Below, piece after piece: positions 1 to 10,315 of a stretch of 64,000 nt of DNA. Made by a program: the position numbers and the translations under genes. This stretch comes from Pseudomonas syringae (lineage in GTDB: Bacteria; Pseudomonadota; Gammaproteobacteria; Pseudomonadales; Pseudomonadaceae). The stretch is taken from assembly GCF_023278085.1 (NCBI RefSeq), contig NZ_CP066265.1, forward strand, positions 481,001-545,000, in the 5' to 3' direction. Each line of letters begins with the position of its first letter. The stretch's first letter is position 1. Under the pieces are notes generated by a model. The model was not told the origin of the DNA. It made no database searches and saw only the letters and a list, made by a program, of their open reading frames with translations.

Positions 1-317
1 GTTACACGCAAGTCCAACTGACTATCTTGCCAATGCTCCGCGTTGGCATGCATTGGGTGACGCTCCGCGTCACAAATCTGCAGCCTGACGCGGTATCAAG
101 CGCCAAGGATTCTCAGGCTTTGGTGCAGCCTGTATCTCGGGCCGGGTTGAGTAATGCGCCATGGCTGCAATGTGACGCGGAGCGTCACGAAATGCATTAT
201 CACGCGGAGCGTGGGAACGAGATTTATCGAGGTTTCAGCCCGATTTTCAGGCTCATCGAGACTTATGTATAACGCCGAGCGCTGGAGCGTGGCAGCGATA
301 ACTTGTGCGCGAAGCAG
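1..317. repeat. intergenic palindromic repeat region
   Basis: No gene is supported here. The stretch holds members of a palindromic family seen elsewhere in the window: the core tgacgctccgcgtca at about 58-72, its inverse gtgacgcggagcgtcac at about 172-188, and cacgcggagcgtggga at about 201-216. The same cores recur at 20880-21445, 29198-29577 and 30980-31110. Short open frames across it have no ribosome binding site and read through repeat sequence. Confidence 0.7.
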
Positions 318-1547
318 TCAGGCAGCATGCTCCGCTTTGTAGGCTTTCAGCGCTTTCAAGCGCTCGTTCTTCAGCGCGTCGCCCAGTTCCTTGCCCTTCA
401 AGCCTTGTTCCAGCAGTGGTTGCACCGACACTGCCCGGGCCGCCTCGGCTGCGCCGCGCAGGTAGTCGGCCTGTGGATAACTGCGCTGTTCAAAGCCATG
501 CCGTCCGCGCGCGTCCATCTCGCAGGCGGCAATGAACTCTTCGAACCGCTGCGGGCGGCGGTAGACGTCGAAGCTGTGTAACAGCTCCAGCAAGGTCGAG
601 GGTTTCAGTTCCAGCGCCCGGTGCCCATGGGTGTGGTACTGACCAACCAGCAACGCCAGTTCCTGACATTCCCTCGGCACGCGAAAGCGCTCGTTGACCG
701 CCTTGATCAGCCGCAAGCCCGTGTGCTCGTGGGCGATGTGTCGGGGCCATTCGGCCTCAGGCGTCAGCCCCTTTCCCAAATCATGCAGCAGGCACGCCCA
801 GCGCACGCTGAGTGGGTGCTGGTGAATGGCTGACTGCTCAAGCACGCTGAGCACGTGTGCGCCGGTGTCGATTTCCGGGTGATGCGCAGCCGGTTGCGGC
901 ACGCCAAACAGCGCTTCGACTTCAGGCATCAATTCGTTGAGCGCGCCACAGTCATGCAGCACCTGGATGAACACCTGAGGCTGCTTTTCCATCAGTGCGC
1001 GGGAGATTTCTTTCCAGCTCCGCTCAGCGGTCAGCGCCTTGAGTTCGCCTGATTCACTGAGCTGCCGCATCAGGTCAAGGGTCTCGGGCGCAATCGTGAA
1101 ACCGTAGTCGGCGTAGCGTGCGGCAAACCGGGCGACGCGCAAGACCCTGAGCGGATCTTCGGCGAATGCGGGCGAAACGTGGCGTAAAATACGCGCTTCT
1201 AGATCCTGCTGGCCATTGTAGGGATCGGTCAGATTGCCGTCCTTGTCTTCCGCCATGGCATTGATGGTCAGGTCACGGCGGATCAGGTCCTGCTCAAGGG
1301 TAACCTCCGGGCTGGCGTGAAAAACAAACCCGCCGTAGCCGACGCCGCTTTTACGCTCGGTGCGTGCCAGCGCGTATTCCTCGTTGGTCAGCGGATGCAA
1401 GAACACCGGAAAGTCTGTGCCGACCGGGCGATAGCCCTTGATCAGCATTTCTTCAGTACTTGCACCCACCACTACCCAGTCAATATCAGTGACAGGCTGT
1501 CCCAGCAGGCGATCACGTACAGCACCGCCAACTTTATAAATCTGCAT
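318..1547 (-). CDS. cca: multifunctional CCA tRNA nucleotidyltransferase
   Basis: Adds and repairs the 3'-terminal CCA of tRNAs without a template, using CTP and ATP, in the cytoplasm. The 409-residue protein has the class II nucleotidyltransferase head: GGAVRD near residue 7 and the metal-binding DID at residues 21-23. An HD phosphohydrolase domain follows (LLHDLGKGL, around residue 255), which marks the gammaproteobacterial multifunctional form that also has 2',3'-cyclic phosphodiesterase and phosphatase activity. The length is typical. The ATG is preceded by GGAGG, but that site lies in the 3' arm of a strong terminator-like hairpin, described separately. Reads away from spoVR on the same strand. 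Confidence 0.96.
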   Translation of the reverse strand: MQIYKVGGAVRDRLLGQPVTDIDWVVVGASTEEMLIKGYRPVGTDFPVFLHPLTNEEYALARTERKSGVGYGGFVFHASPEVTLEQDLIRRDLTINAMAEDKDGNLTDPYNGQQDLEARILRHVSPAFAEDPLRVLRVARFAARYADYGFTIAPETLDLMRQLSESGELKALTAERSWKEISRALMEKQPQVFIQVLHDCGALNELMPEVEALFGVPQPAAHHPEIDTGAHVLSVLEQSAIHQHPLSVRWACLLHDLGKGLTPEAEWPRHIAHEHTGLRLIKAVNERFRVPRECQELALLVGQYHTHGHRALELKPSTLLELLHSFDVYRRPQRFEEFIAACEMDARGRHGFEQRSYPQADYLRGAAEAARAVSVQPLLEQGLKGKELGDALKNERLKALKAYKAEHAA

Positions 1548-1599
1548 AAAAAACCTCCGTAAGCGCGACAGGATAAACCTTGCGTCGCGCTTACGGAGG
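1548..1599 (-). terminator. intrinsic terminator overlapping the cca ribosome binding site
   Basis: A perfect 16-bp inverted repeat (arms 1554-1569 and 1584-1599, 14-nt loop). On the minus strand it is followed at once by six U residues (1553-1548) and then by the cca ATG (1547-1545). By structure it is a Rho-independent terminator for spoVR-yeaH transcripts. The 3' arm also contains the cca Shine-Dalgarno GGAGG, so any transcript that reads through would have the cca start site closed in the stem. Confidence 0.85.
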
Positions 1600-1644
1600 C
1601 TAAAACTGCATGAATGGTGGTCTGGTCATTCTCGCGTCCAGCAA

Positions 1645-3207
1645 CTACAGGTGTACGACCGCCAGATCACGCCGGGAAAACTCACTGTCGGCATGCTCGC
1701 CTTTCGGGGGAACGTGATGGACTTTGACCACCTCATCGCCCTGAAGGGTTTCCAGGTGGATATCAAAACCCCATAGCCGATGCAGATGCTTGAGCACCTC
1801 GTCGGTCGAGTCACCCAGTGGTTTGCGGTTGTGCTGCTGGTGACGCAGGGTCAGCGAGCGGTCGCCGCGCCGGTCGATACTGTAGATCTGGATGTTGGGC
1901 TCACGATTGCCGAGGTTGTACTGCGCCGCGAGGATTTCGCGGATGGTCCGATAACCGTTTTCATCGTGAATGGCGGGCACCAGCAGGTCTTCTTTCTGGT
2001 CGTCGTCCATGATGCTGAACAGCTTGAGGTCGCGGATGACCTTGGGCGACAGGTACTGCAGGATAAAGCTCTCGTCCTTGAAGCTGCTCATCGCAAACTT
2101 GATCGCCGTCAACCAGTCAGTGCCGGCAATTTCCGGAAACCACTGCCGGTCTTCATCGGTCGGGTGTTCGCACATCCGCCGGATGTCCTGATACATGGCA
2201 AACCCGAGGGTGTAGGGGTTTATGCCGCTGTAGTAAGGGCTGTCAAAGCCCGGCTGGTAGATAACACTGGTGTGCGACGTCAGGAACTCCATCATGAAGC
2301 CGTCGGTGACCAGGCCTTCGTCATACAGGTCGTTCATCAGCGTGTAATGCCAGAAGGTCGCCCAGCCTTCGTTCATCACCTGGGTCTGGCGCTGTGGGTA
2401 GAAGTACTGCGCAATCTTGCGCACGATCCGCACCACTTCGCGCTGCCAGGGCTCCAGCAGCGGCGCGTGTTTCTCGATGAAGTAAAGAATGTTTTCCTGT
2501 GGTTCGGCAGGGAAGCGGGCGTTGTCTTCCTTGCCGGCCTTGTCAGCGCTTTTCGGAATGGTCCGCCACAGATCGTTGATCTGCCGTTGCAGGTGCTCCT
2601 CGCGGTCCTTCTGGCGACGCCGTTCTTCTTCGGCAGAAATCGGGTAGGGGCGTTTATAACGGTCCACGCCGTAGTTCATCAGCGCGTGGCAGGAGTCGAG
2701 CAAGTCCTCCACGGCGTCGATGCCATGGCGTTCCTCGCACTGCATGATGTACTGCTTGGCGAACACCAGGTAATCGATGATCGAACTGGCGTCAGTCCAG
2801 GTGCGGAACAGGTAATTGCCTTTGAAGAAGCTGTTGTGCCCATAGCAAGCGTGGGCAACGACCAATGCCTGCATGCAGATGGTGTTTTCTTCCATCAGAT
2901 AAGCGATGCACGGATCGGAATTGATCACGATCTCGTAGGCCAGACCCATCTGGCCTCGTGAGTAGGATTTTTCAGTGCTGAGGAAGTGTTTGCCGTAGGA
3001 CCAATGGTGGTAGCCCAGTGGCATGCCTACCGAGGCATAGGCGTCCATCATTTGCTCGGCGGTGATCACTTCGATCTGGTTGGGGTAAGTGTCCAGGGCG
3101 TAACGCTCGGCAATCCTGCCGATCTCCCGGTCATAGGCCCGTATCAGTTCGAATGTCCACTCTGACCCGGTGGAAAGGGGTTGGCGTTTCTGCTCTCTGG
3201 CGGTCAT
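1645..3207 (-). CDS. SpoVR family protein
   Basis: A 520-residue cytoplasmic protein of the SpoVR/YcgB family, full length for Gram-negative members. Its biochemical activity is not established. It is named after a Bacillus spore cortex protein, but here it belongs to the conserved non-sporulating trio prkA-yeaH-spoVR, linked in enterobacteria to stationary-phase and nitrogen stress (RpoS, NtrC). Visible landmarks are a charged N-terminus, the conserved [16 protein letters not shown] segment about a quarter of the way in, and [11 protein letters not shown] near the middle, where clustered His, Cys and Glu residues suggest metal binding. The start overlaps the yeaH stop by 4 bp, so the two are translationally coupled. 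Confidence 0.92.
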   Translation of the reverse strand: MTAREQKRQPLSTGSEWTFELIRAYDREIGRIAERYALDTYPNQIEVITAEQMMDAYASVGMPLGYHHWSYGKHFLSTEKSYSRGQMGLAYEIVINSDPCIAYLMEENTICMQALVVAHACYGHNSFFKGNYLFRTWTDASSIIDYLVFAKQYIMQCEERHGIDAVEDLLDSCHALMNYGVDRYKRPYPISAEEERRRQKDREEHLQRQINDLWRTIPKSADKAGKEDNARFPAEPQENILYFIEKHAPLLEPWQREVVRIVRKIAQYFYPQRQTQVMNEGWATFWHYTLMNDLYDEGLVTDGFMMEFLTSHTSVIYQPGFDSPYYSGINPYTLGFAMYQDIRRMCEHPTDEDRQWFPEIAGTDWLTAIKFAMSSFKDESFILQYLSPKVIRDLKLFSIMDDDQKEDLLVPAIHDENGYRTIREILAAQYNLGNREPNIQIYSIDRRGDRSLTLRHQQHNRKPLGDSTDEVLKHLHRLWGFDIHLETLQGDEVVKVHHVPPKGEHADSEFSRRDLAVVHL

Positions 3208-4475
3208 GACACTAACCTTCGCTGGAAGAGTTCGCGGAATACCGGATAGATATCACCGGCAGAGACCAGCTGCTGCTGGGCAAACGTATCGGCATACTCT
3301 TCGCCGATGCGCTCGTATTCGTACCACAAGGCCTGATGTTCACGCGGCGTGATTTCCACGTACGTGTAGTACTGCACGAAGGGCATGATCTGTTTGGTGA
3401 GGATTTCCCGGCAGATCGGCGAGTCATCGTTCCAGTTGTCGCCGTCCGAGGCCTGTGCTGCATAGATGTTCCAGTCGCTGCTCGGGTAGCGTGCCGCCAT
3501 GATTTCCTGCATCAGTTTCAAGGCGCTGGAGACGATGGTGCCGCCGGTTTCCCGGGAATAGAAAAACTCTTCCTCGTCCACTTCGCGGGCGCTGGTGTGG
3601 TGGCGAATGAACACAACATCGATCTTGTCGTAGTTACGCTTGAGGAACAGGTACAGCAGGATGAAAAATCGCTTGGCGATGTCTTTGGTGGCCTGGGTCA
3701 TGGAGCCGGAGACGTCCATCAGGCAGAACATGACCGCTTTGGAGCTGGGATTGGGCTGTTTGACCAGCAGGTTGTACTTGAGGTCGAACGTGTCGAGATA
3801 AGGGACGCGTCGAATGCGTGCCTTCAGGCGTTCGATTTCTACTTCCAGCTCCTGAATGTCACCGAAATTGTCGGGCTCTTCGCGCTTCATGCGCTCGAGT
3901 TCGCTGGTCGTTTCCCTGAGTTTGGCGCGGCTGCTGCCAGACAGTGCGATACGCCGTGCATGAGCCGAGCGCAGGGTGCGAATGATGTTGATGCGAGACG
4001 GGTTGCCTTCGTTGCTGATCCCGGCGCGCACAGTCTTGAAGGTGTCGGTTCCGGTCAGGTTGCGTTTGACCAGGTTGGGCAGTTCCAGGTCCTCGAACAT
4101 GAACTCAAGAAATTCTTCCTGGGTGATCTGGAACGAAAATTCGTCCATGCCTTCGCCGGAGTTACCCGCCTTGCCAGGCCCCTTGCCGCCAGCGCCGCCT
4201 TGCGGGCGGGCGATGTGCTCACCGGTGGTGAATTCCTTGTTGCCGGGGTGAACCACCGTCTGTTTGCCACCACGCCCGTGATGCAACACCGGCTCGTCGA
4301 TGTCGCGCCCGGGAATGCTGATCTGTTCGCCATGTTCCATGTCGGTAATGGAGCGTCGACTGACGGCTTCCTCCACTGCCTTCTTGATATGGTCACGGTA
4401 ACGGCGCAGAAACCGCTGCCGGTTTACCGTGCTCTTGTTCTTGCCGTTGAGACGTCGGTCGATCACATAACTCAT
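3204..4475 (-). CDS. yeaH: YeaH/YhbH family protein (DUF444)
   Basis: A 423-residue protein of the DUF444 family, always found beside prkA and spoVR. The C-terminal half has a von Willebrand A-like fold with a MIDAS-type motif DVSGSM (encoded near 3715), followed by conserved acidic residues. The N-terminal third is basic and contains a Gly-rich stretch ([17 protein letters not shown]). Family knowledge places it as a partner of the PrkA kinase in stress adaptation; the exact role is unknown. It lies 121 bp downstream of prkA, across a large palindrome, and overlaps spoVR. Confidence 0.93.
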   Translation of the reverse strand: MSYVIDRRLNGKNKSTVNRQRFLRRYRDHIKKAVEEAVSRRSITDMEHGEQISIPGRDIDEPVLHHGRGGKQTVVHPGNKEFTTGEHIARPQGGAGGKGPGKAGNSGEGMDEFSFQITQEEFLEFMFEDLELPNLVKRNLTGTDTFKTVRAGISNEGNPSRINIIRTLRSAHARRIALSGSSRAKLRETTSELERMKREEPDNFGDIQELEVEIERLKARIRRVPYLDTFDLKYNLLVKQPNPSSKAVMFCLMDVSGSMTQATKDIAKRFFILLYLFLKRNYDKIDVVFIRHHTSAREVDEEEFFYSRETGGTIVSSALKLMQEIMAARYPSSDWNIYAAQASDGDNWNDDSPICREILTKQIMPFVQYYTYVEITPREHQALWYEYERIGEEYADTFAQQQLVSAGDIYPVFRELFQRRLVS

Positions 4476-4502
4476 AGGCCCCTCCGGGGAGCTTCAAGTT
4501 GA

Positions 4503-4587
4503 AAGCTTCAAGCTGCGAGCGAATGCGGCGTCAGCCCTCCATTCAGGGCTTGACCGCAGTTCGCTTGCAGCCGATAGCTTGAAGCTT
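4503..4587. repeat. nested intercistronic palindrome between prkA and yeaH
   Basis: An 85-bp symmetrical element. The outer arms aagcttcaagct (4503-4514) and agcttgaagctt (4576-4587) are exact reverse complements. The middle arms gcgagcgaatgcgg and ccgcagttcgcttgc pair with few mismatches, and an inner hairpin agccct...agggct spans 4533-4550. It has no U-tract. It resembles the AGCTTG-rich intergenic repeats at 25987-26105 and 60990-61080. In an mRNA it could fold into one long stem that shields or punctuates the prkA-yeaH transcript. Confidence 0.7.
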
Positions 4588-4596
4588 GCACCTGCC

Positions 4597-6519
4597 TTAT
4601 TGCGACTTGCGCACGCGCAGATACCATTCGGATAGCAGCCGTACCTGCTTGTCCGTGTAGCCCCTCTCGACCATTCGTGTGACGAAGTCGTTGTGTTTCT
4701 GCTGATCCTCTTTGCTGGCTTTGGCGTTGAAACTGATAACCGGCAGAAGGTCCTCGGTGTTGGAGAACATTTTCTTCTCGATCACCACACGCAGTTTTTC
4801 GTAACTGAGCCAGGTCGGGTTCTTGCCGTTGTTATTGGCGCGAGCACGCAGCACGAAGTTGACGATTTCGTTGCGGAAATCTTTCGGGTTGCTGATGCCG
4901 GCCGGTTTCTCGATCTTCTCCAGTTCCTCGTTCAAGGCCACGCGGTTGAGAATTTCGCCGGTTTCCGGGTCGCGGTATTCCTGATCCTGAATCCAGAAGT
5001 CTGCGTACAGCACGTAGCGATCGAAGATGTTCTGGCCGTACTCGCTGTAGGATTCCAGGTACGCGGTCTGGATTTCCTTGCCGATGAATTCGATGTAACG
5101 CGGCGCCAGGTATTCCTTGATGAAACGCAGGTAGCGTTCGCGGGTTTCGGCCGGGAATTGCTCCTGTTCGATCTGCTGTTCCAGCACATAGAGCAGGTGG
5201 ACCGGGTTGGCAGCGATTTCGTGCGGGTCGAAGTTGAAGACCTTGGACAGGATCTTGAACGCGAAACGCGTGGACAGGCCGTTCATGCCTTCATCGACGC
5301 CCGCACTGTCGCGGTACTCCTGAATCGACTTGGCCTTTGGATCGGTATCCTTCAGGTTCTCGCCGTCATAAACGCGCATCTTCGAGTAGATATTGGAGTT
5401 GTCCGGCTCCTTGAGGCGCGACAGCGTGGTGAACTGCGCGAGCATTTTCAGGGTGTCTGGCGCGCAATGCGCCTTGGCCAGCGAGCTGTTGAACAGCAGC
5501 TTGTCGTAAATCTTGATCTCGTCGCTGACGCGCAGGCAATACGGCACCTTCACGATGTAGATACGGTCGATGAAGGCTTCGTTGTTCTTGTTGTTGCGGA
5601 AGCTGTGCCATTCCGATTCGTTGGAGTGCGCCAGCAGAATACCGGTGAACGGAATCGCCCCCAGCCCCTCGGTACTGTTGTAGTTGCCTTCCTGGGTGGC
5701 GGTCAGCAATGGATGGAGGACCTTGATCGGCGCCTTGAACATCTCGACGAATTCCATCAGGCCCTGGTTGGCCCGGCACAGTGCGCCCGAGTAGCTGTAT
5801 GCATCGGCGTCGTTTTGCGGGAATTCTTCCAGTTTGCGGATATCGACCTTGCCGACCAGCGCGGAGATATCCTGGTTGTTCTCGTCGCCCGGTTCGGTTT
5901 TCGCGACAGCGATCTGATTGAGAACAGAAGGGTAGAGTTTTACGACCTTGAATTGACTGATGTCGCCCCCGAACTCAGCCAGACGTTTGGTCGCCCAGGG
6001 CGACATGATGGTGCTCAGGTAGCGTCGCGGAATCCCGAAGTCTTCTTCGAGAATCGCACCGTCCTCACTGGCATTGAACAGGCCCAGGGGCGATTCGAAA
6101 ACCGGCGAGCCCTTGATGGCGTAGAACGGGACTTTTTCGATCAGTTGCTTGAGTTTTTCAGCCAGGGACGATTTACCACCGCCCACCGGGCCGAGCAGAT
6201 AGAGGATTTGTTTCTTCTCTTCCAGGCCTTGGGCGGCATGGCGGAAATACGAGACGATCTGGTCGATGCACTCTTCCATCCCGTGGAAGTCGGCAAAGGC
6301 CGGATAGCGGCGTATGACTTTGTTGGAGAATATTCGCGATAACCGGGAATTGACGGACGTGTCCACCAGTTCGGGTTCGCCAATGGCGAGCAGCAGACGT
6401 TCTGCGGCAGAGGCATAGGCGCTGCGATCCTGTTTGCAGAGCTCAAGATACTCCTGTAACGAGAGCTCTTCCTGTCGTGTGCTTTCAAAGCGGTCTTTGA
6501 AGTGGCTGAATATACTCAT
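4597..6519 (-). CDS. prkA: PrkA family serine protein kinase
   Basis: A 640-residue cytoplasmic protein, the usual length for PrkA/YeaG. The N-terminal AAA-like domain has a P-loop GPVGGGKSS at residues 110-118. The conserved C-terminal PrkA domain corresponds to the region assigned Ser/Thr kinase activity in the E. coli homologue YeaG. It is the first gene of the prkA-yeaH-spoVR set, whose members act together in nutrient and stationary-phase stress. The 287 bp upstream is free of genes and should hold its promoter, but I could not pick a convincing site by eye. Confidence 0.94.
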   Translation of the reverse strand: MSIFSHFKDRFESTRQEELSLQEYLELCKQDRSAYASAAERLLLAIGEPELVDTSVNSRLSRIFSNKVIRRYPAFADFHGMEECIDQIVSYFRHAAQGLEEKKQILYLLGPVGGGKSSLAEKLKQLIEKVPFYAIKGSPVFESPLGLFNASEDGAILEEDFGIPRRYLSTIMSPWATKRLAEFGGDISQFKVVKLYPSVLNQIAVAKTEPGDENNQDISALVGKVDIRKLEEFPQNDADAYSYSGALCRANQGLMEFVEMFKAPIKVLHPLLTATQEGNYNSTEGLGAIPFTGILLAHSNESEWHSFRNNKNNEAFIDRIYIVKVPYCLRVSDEIKIYDKLLFNSSLAKAHCAPDTLKMLAQFTTLSRLKEPDNSNIYSKMRVYDGENLKDTDPKAKSIQEYRDSAGVDEGMNGLSTRFAFKILSKVFNFDPHEIAANPVHLLYVLEQQIEQEQFPAETRERYLRFIKEYLAPRYIEFIGKEIQTAYLESYSEYGQNIFDRYVLYADFWIQDQEYRDPETGEILNRVALNEELEKIEKPAGISNPKDFRNEIVNFVLRARANNNGKNPTWLSYEKLRVVIEKKMFSNTEDLLPVISFNAKASKEDQQKHNDFVTRMVERGYTDKQVRLLSEWYLRVRKSQ

Positions 6520-6806
6520 GACGTCACCTCGCTCGATACGTAGAGCCGGCGGCGAATCATCAGTCGATGCTGGCAGCGTCTGAGCATCCAGATGCTGTTT
6601 ACCCCCCAGAACACCATAAAAGTAACTACCGATGACCCACGCGCCGGTGTACCGGCTCTCCCCTGAATACGGATGGCCTGAGGCTTAGGATAGTTCGGAT
6701 TCGGAAAGATAAAGAAGGGATGCGCGAGAAGAGGGGCTGACCGTTCGTCAGATGCAGCGCGAGCCCGCGTATAACGCGGGATCAGCTGTCATAAAAATAT
6801 TTTGTA

Positions 6807-7127
6807 TCAGCCTTGTGCGGTTTCGGCCGGATAAGTGGCGCGCCACAGTTCGAAACCACCGTCCACGCTGTACACGTCAGAGAAACCCTGACCGACCAGA
6901 TAGGCTGCAGCATTCTGGCTGGAGTTGCCGTGGTAGCAGACCACGACGAGCGGTTTGTCCAGGTCGGCCTTGGCGATGAAGTCGGCAATCGAGTGATTGT
7001 CCAGGTGCTGGGAATCAGGAATGTGATTGCTTTGAAAAGCCTGCGCGTCACGAACATCGACCAGTACGGCGCCCTGTTCGCGCAGTGCCTGAGCCTGTTC
7101 AGGCGGGATACGTTTGAATTCGGTCAT
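6807..7127 (-). CDS. glpE: thiosulfate sulfurtransferase GlpE
   Basis: A single-domain rhodanese of 106 residues that transfers sulfane sulfur from thiosulfate to cyanide or to dithiol acceptors such as thioredoxin. The active-site loop is CYHGNSS with the catalytic Cys at residue 64; the N-terminal VDVRDAQAF is the conserved CH2A-like motif. Length matches E. coli GlpE (108). It is the last gene of the overlapping lptD-surA-pdxA-rsmA-apaG-apaH-glpE run, and its ATG overlaps the apaH stop by 4 bp. Confidence 0.94.
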   Translation of the reverse strand: MTEFKRIPPEQAQALREQGAVLVDVRDAQAFQSNHIPDSQHLDNHSIADFIAKADLDKPLVVVCYHGNSSQNAAAYLVGQGFSDVYSVDGGFELWRATYPAETAQG

Positions 7128-8029
7128 TGCTTGGGCTCCTGAGCCTGAGGTTGCTGAGTGTCGGCGCTACCGGGCTGCATACCGATGATGAGGGGGCCGG
7201 GCGCGGCATTGCCTACAGCATCGCAATTGCATTGATGGCGTTCAAGCGTATCGACGTTGAACAGGGTCATGGCGCCACCCCAGACACAGCCACTGTCGAG
7301 CGCAAAGACTCCGGGTTCGTCGCAACGACCTTCCAGTGCCGCCCAGTGGCCGAAAATGATTTTCACGTCTCGGGTCTTGCGGCTCTGGTGGCTGAACCAG
7401 GGCGCGTAGCCAGGTATCGCGGTGCCGACCCCTTCCTTGCTCTTCAGATCGAGCTTGCCGTCTCTGGTGCAGAAGCGCATGCGTGTGAAGTAGTTGGTGA
7501 TGACCCGCAAGCGCGTTACGCCGGACAGGTTACTGTCCCATTTGGCCGGTTCATTGCCGTACATGCCATCCAGAAACGCGCCGTACGCCTGGTCGTCCTG
7601 AAGCACCTGTTCAACTTCGGCAGCGCACTTGAGGGCTTTTTTCAAGGACCATTGCGGCGGGATGCCGGCATGCACCATGGCGACGTTGCGGCCTTCGTCG
7701 TAGTGCATGAGTTTCTGTCGGCGCAGCCAGCCCAGCAACTCATCGCGATCCGCTGCTTCGATGATTTCGCGCAGCGTGTCACCTTTCTTCAGGCGCTCCA
7801 CATTGCGGGCCGCCGCGAGCAGGTGCAGATCATGGTTGCCCAGCACGCAGACCAGCGATTCCCGGATGTTGTACAGGTAACGCAGGGTTTCCAGTGACTG
7901 GGGGCCGCGGTTGACCAGATCGCCCACCAGCCACAATTGATCCCGGGAAGGGTCGAAACTGACGTGGTCCAGCAGGCATTTCAGGGGATCAAGGCAACCT
8001 TGCAGGTCGCCGACCGCGTAAACCGCCAT
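7124..8029 (-). CDS. apaH: bis(5'-nucleosyl)-tetraphosphatase, symmetrical
   Basis: Hydrolyses Ap4A to two ADP and, in enterobacteria, also removes Np4 caps from RNA. The 301-residue protein begins with the metallophosphatase signature: GDLQGC, then [10 protein letters not shown], then GNHDLHLL, which ligate the dimetal centre. It is slightly longer than the E. coli enzyme (280), with a Gln/Pro-rich C-terminal extension. The start codon overlaps the apaG stop, as in the classic apaG-apaH pair. Confidence 0.96.
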   Translation of the reverse strand: MAVYAVGDLQGCLDPLKCLLDHVSFDPSRDQLWLVGDLVNRGPQSLETLRYLYNIRESLVCVLGNHDLHLLAAARNVERLKKGDTLREIIEAADRDELLGWLRRQKLMHYDEGRNVAMVHAGIPPQWSLKKALKCAAEVEQVLQDDQAYGAFLDGMYGNEPAKWDSNLSGVTRLRVITNYFTRMRFCTRDGKLDLKSKEGVGTAIPGYAPWFSHQSRKTRDVKIIFGHWAALEGRCDEPGVFALDSGCVWGGAMTLFNVDTLERHQCNCDAVGNAAPGPLIIGMQPGSADTQQPQAQEPKQ

Positions 8030-8409
8030 CAGTGCAGCGAACCCGGGACCGCAAGGCGGAAGGGCACGATCACGGCGTCGAAGCGTTTACCGTCTTCGGC
8101 CAGCATCTGATAAGTGCCCTGCATGGTGCCCACCCGGGTGGTCATGACCGTGCCGCTGCTGTAAGTGTGGCTCTGCCCCACTTTGATCAGCGGCTGCTGA
8201 CCCACGACCCCTTCGCCACGGACTTCCTCGACATGGCCGTCACCGTCAGTGATCACCCAGTGCCGTGACAGCAGCTTGGCGGGCAGTGTGCCGTTGTTAA
8301 GTACCGTGATGGTGTAGGCGAACGCAAAGCGGTTCTGCTCGGGCTGCGATTGTTCTGCGAGAAAGCGCGTGACGACGCTGACGTCGACCTGATAACGAGA
8401 ATCGGACAT
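8029..8409 (-). CDS. apaG: Co2+/Mg2+ efflux protein ApaG
   Basis: A 126-residue ApaG/DUF525 protein with a fibronectin-like beta-sandwich fold; the molecular role is unclear despite the efflux name. The start [11 protein letters not shown] at 8409 gives the standard length; an in-frame ATG 21 bp upstream would add seven atypical residues. Conserved features are the [10 protein letters not shown] and [19 protein letters not shown] segments. Lies between rsmA and apaH, an arrangement kept across gammaproteobacteria. Confidence 0.95.
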   Translation of the reverse strand: MSDSRYQVDVSVVTRFLAEQSQPEQNRFAFAYTITVLNNGTLPAKLLSRHWVITDGDGHVEEVRGEGVVGQQPLIKVGQSHTYSSGTVMTTRVGTMQGTYQMLAEDGKRFDAVIVPFRLAVPGSLH

Positions 8410-8522
8410 GCAGTAGGCCTTGAAATCCATTGCGAAAAAACGCGCGTGTGCGGCAGATAGGACAGTCTAGGACAAGTAGACGGAAAGATACGACTGAATA
8501 ACCGTTTACCTGTCCCGGGAGC

Positions 8523-9329
8523 TTACTCCGTCACAACCTTTTCACTGAGCGTGTCGGCGAGGCGCACGAATGCGGCCAGGTCCAGTTGTTCGGGGCGCAG
8601 GCTGCCATCCACTCCGGAAGCGGTGATCTCGTCGCTGCTGAGCAGCAGCTTGAGCGTGTTGCGCAAGGTCTTGCGACGCTGGTTGAACGCTTCACGTACC
8701 ACCCGCTCCAGGACACGGTGGTCCTTGGCCGGGTGGGGCAGTGTTTCGTGCGGTACCAGACGCACAATGGCCGAGTCCACTTTCGGCGGCGGATTGAACG
8801 CGCCCGGCCCGACGTTGAACAAGTGTTCCACGCGGCAGTGGTACTGAACCATGATCGACAAACGGCCCCAGTCACCCCCGCCAGGCCCGGCCGCCATGCG
8901 CTCGACCACTTCCTTCTGCAGCATGAAGTGCATGTCGCGAATCAGGCTGGCGTTTTGCAGCAGGTGAAAGATCAGCGGCGTGGAAATGTTGTACGGCAGG
9001 TTGCCGACCACGCGCAGGCTGTGTGGCGCTGCACCGAGGCTGTTGAAATCGAATTTCAGGGCATCGCCTTGATGCAGGCTGAAGTTCGGCTTGCTGGCGA
9101 ACTGGCTGTTGAGGATCGGGATCAGGTCCTTGTCCAGCTCGACCACGTCCAGTTGGGCACCACTGTTGAGCAGGCCTTCAGTCAGTGCGCCCTGGCCGGG
9201 GCCGATTTCCAGCAGGCGCTCTTCGGATTTGGCCCGAATGGCCCGCAGGATCTTGTCGATAACGCCTGCATCGTGCAGGAAGTTCTGCCCGAAGCGCTTG
9301 CGCGCCCGGTGTTGGTATTGCTCGGTCAT
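8523..9329 (-). CDS. rsmA: 16S rRNA dimethyladenosine transferase
   Basis: Dimethylates the two adjacent adenosines in the 3'-terminal helix 45 loop of 16S rRNA, using S-adenosylmethionine, late in 30S assembly. The 268-residue protein has [11 protein letters not shown] at the N-terminus, the SAM-binding [13 protein letters not shown] (motif I) and the catalytic NLPYNIS (motif IV), all diagnostic of KsgA/RsmA. Its start overlaps the pdxA stop by 4 bp. Confidence 0.97.
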   Translation of the reverse strand: MTEQYQHRARKRFGQNFLHDAGVIDKILRAIRAKSEERLLEIGPGQGALTEGLLNSGAQLDVVELDKDLIPILNSQFASKPNFSLHQGDALKFDFNSLGAAPHSLRVVGNLPYNISTPLIFHLLQNASLIRDMHFMLQKEVVERMAAGPGGGDWGRLSIMVQYHCRVEHLFNVGPGAFNPPPKVDSAIVRLVPHETLPHPAKDHRVLERVVREAFNQRRKTLRNTLKLLLSSDEITASGVDGSLRPEQLDLAAFVRLADTLSEKVVTE

Positions 9330-10315
9330 GAATGGGTCTCGGCCATCTGGTAAGCGGTTTGCAGTGCGACGTGCAGGCTGCCGGTGTCGATGTTCGCGCT
9401 GCCAGCCAGATCCAGCGCTGTGCCGTGATCGACAGAGGTGCGGATAATCGGCAAGCCGAGCGTCACATTGACGGCTGCGCCGAAACCTTTGTATTTCAGC
9501 ACGGGCAGGCCCTGATCGTGGTACATCGCCAGCACCGCATCGCAGTGCTCCAGATATTTGGGGGTAAACAGAGTGTCGGCGGGCAGTGGGCCGCGTAAAT
9601 CCAGGCCTTCGCTGCGCAGACGCTCCAGAGTCGGTTCAATGATGTCGATTTCCTCTCGACCCAGATGCCCGCTTTCGCCCGCATGAGGGTTGAGGCCGCA
9701 GACCAGGATGCGCGGGTGGGCGATGCCGAACTTGTTGACCAGATCGGCGTGCAGAATGCGTGTCACGCGCTCAAGCCGTTCAGGCGTAATGGCATCGGCC
9801 ACGTCACGCAGGGGCAGGTGAGTGGTCACCAGTGCCACACGCAGGTCGCCGGTTGCCAGCATCATCACCACCTGTTCGGTGTGGGTCAGTTCGGCAAGAA
9901 ATTCGGTGTGTCCGGAGAAGGCGATCCCGCCGTCGTTGATCACGCCCTTGTGTACCGGGGCGGTAATCATGCCGCTGAACAGCCCGTCGATGCAGCCTTG
10001 CCCGGCGCGGGTCAGGGTCTGAAGTACGAAGGCAGCGTTGGCTTTGTTCAGCACGCCGGTGACGACCGGGGCTGCCAGAGGCGTGTCCCAGACGTACAGG
10101 TTGCCAGCAGGTGCTGGCAGGTCGGGGAGGGCGTCCGGGGTGACATAAAGCAGATTGACTGCCACGCCCAGTTGCGCGGCCCGCTCAAGAAGCAGGCTAC
10201 GGCTGGTGATGGCAATCAGGGGGTAGGGCTGAGGCTGCGTGGCGAGCAGCAGGCAAAGGTCAGGACCTATGCCGGCCGGCTCGCCGGGTGTCAGTGCGAA
10301 ACGCTTGGGTTTCAC
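9326..10315 (-). CDS. pdxA: 4-hydroxythreonine-4-phosphate dehydrogenase
   Basis: Oxidises 4-phosphohydroxy-L-threonine in the deoxyxylulose-5-phosphate-dependent route to pyridoxal phosphate. The 329-residue length is standard. Conserved stretches include [12 protein letters not shown] at the N-terminus, the active-site [25 protein letters not shown] and [15 protein letters not shown], which bind substrate and divalent metal. It overlaps surA by 4 bp upstream and rsmA by 4 bp downstream. Confidence 0.97.
   Translation of the reverse strand: MKPKRFALTPGEPAGIGPDLCLLLATQPQPYPLIAITSRSLLLERAAQLGVAVNLLYVTPDALPDLPAPAGNLYVWDTPLAAPVVTGVLNKANAAFVLQTLTRAGQGCIDGLFSGMITAPVHKGVINDGGIAFSGHTEFLAELTHTEQVVMMLATGDLRVALVTTHLPLRDVADAITPERLERVTRILHADLVNKFGIAHPRILVCGLNPHAGESGHLGREEIDIIEPTLERLRSEGLDLRGPLPADTLFTPKYLEHCDAVLAMYHDQGLPVLKYKGFGAAVNVTLGLPIIRTSVDHGTALDLAGSANIDTGSLHVALQTAYQMAETHS

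Noticed and set aside
27..342. Short frames in the first 340 bases
   Set aside because: They translate palindromic repeat DNA and lack start signals.
1780..2961. 393-codon frame opposite the SpoVR gene
   Set aside because: Lies antisense to a well-supported gene, has no domain and reflects high GC with few stops in the complementary frame.
6764..6780. Terminator after glpE (cccgcg/cgcggg stem)
   Set aside because: The stem is present but no U-run follows on the minus strand, so intrinsic termination is not supported.
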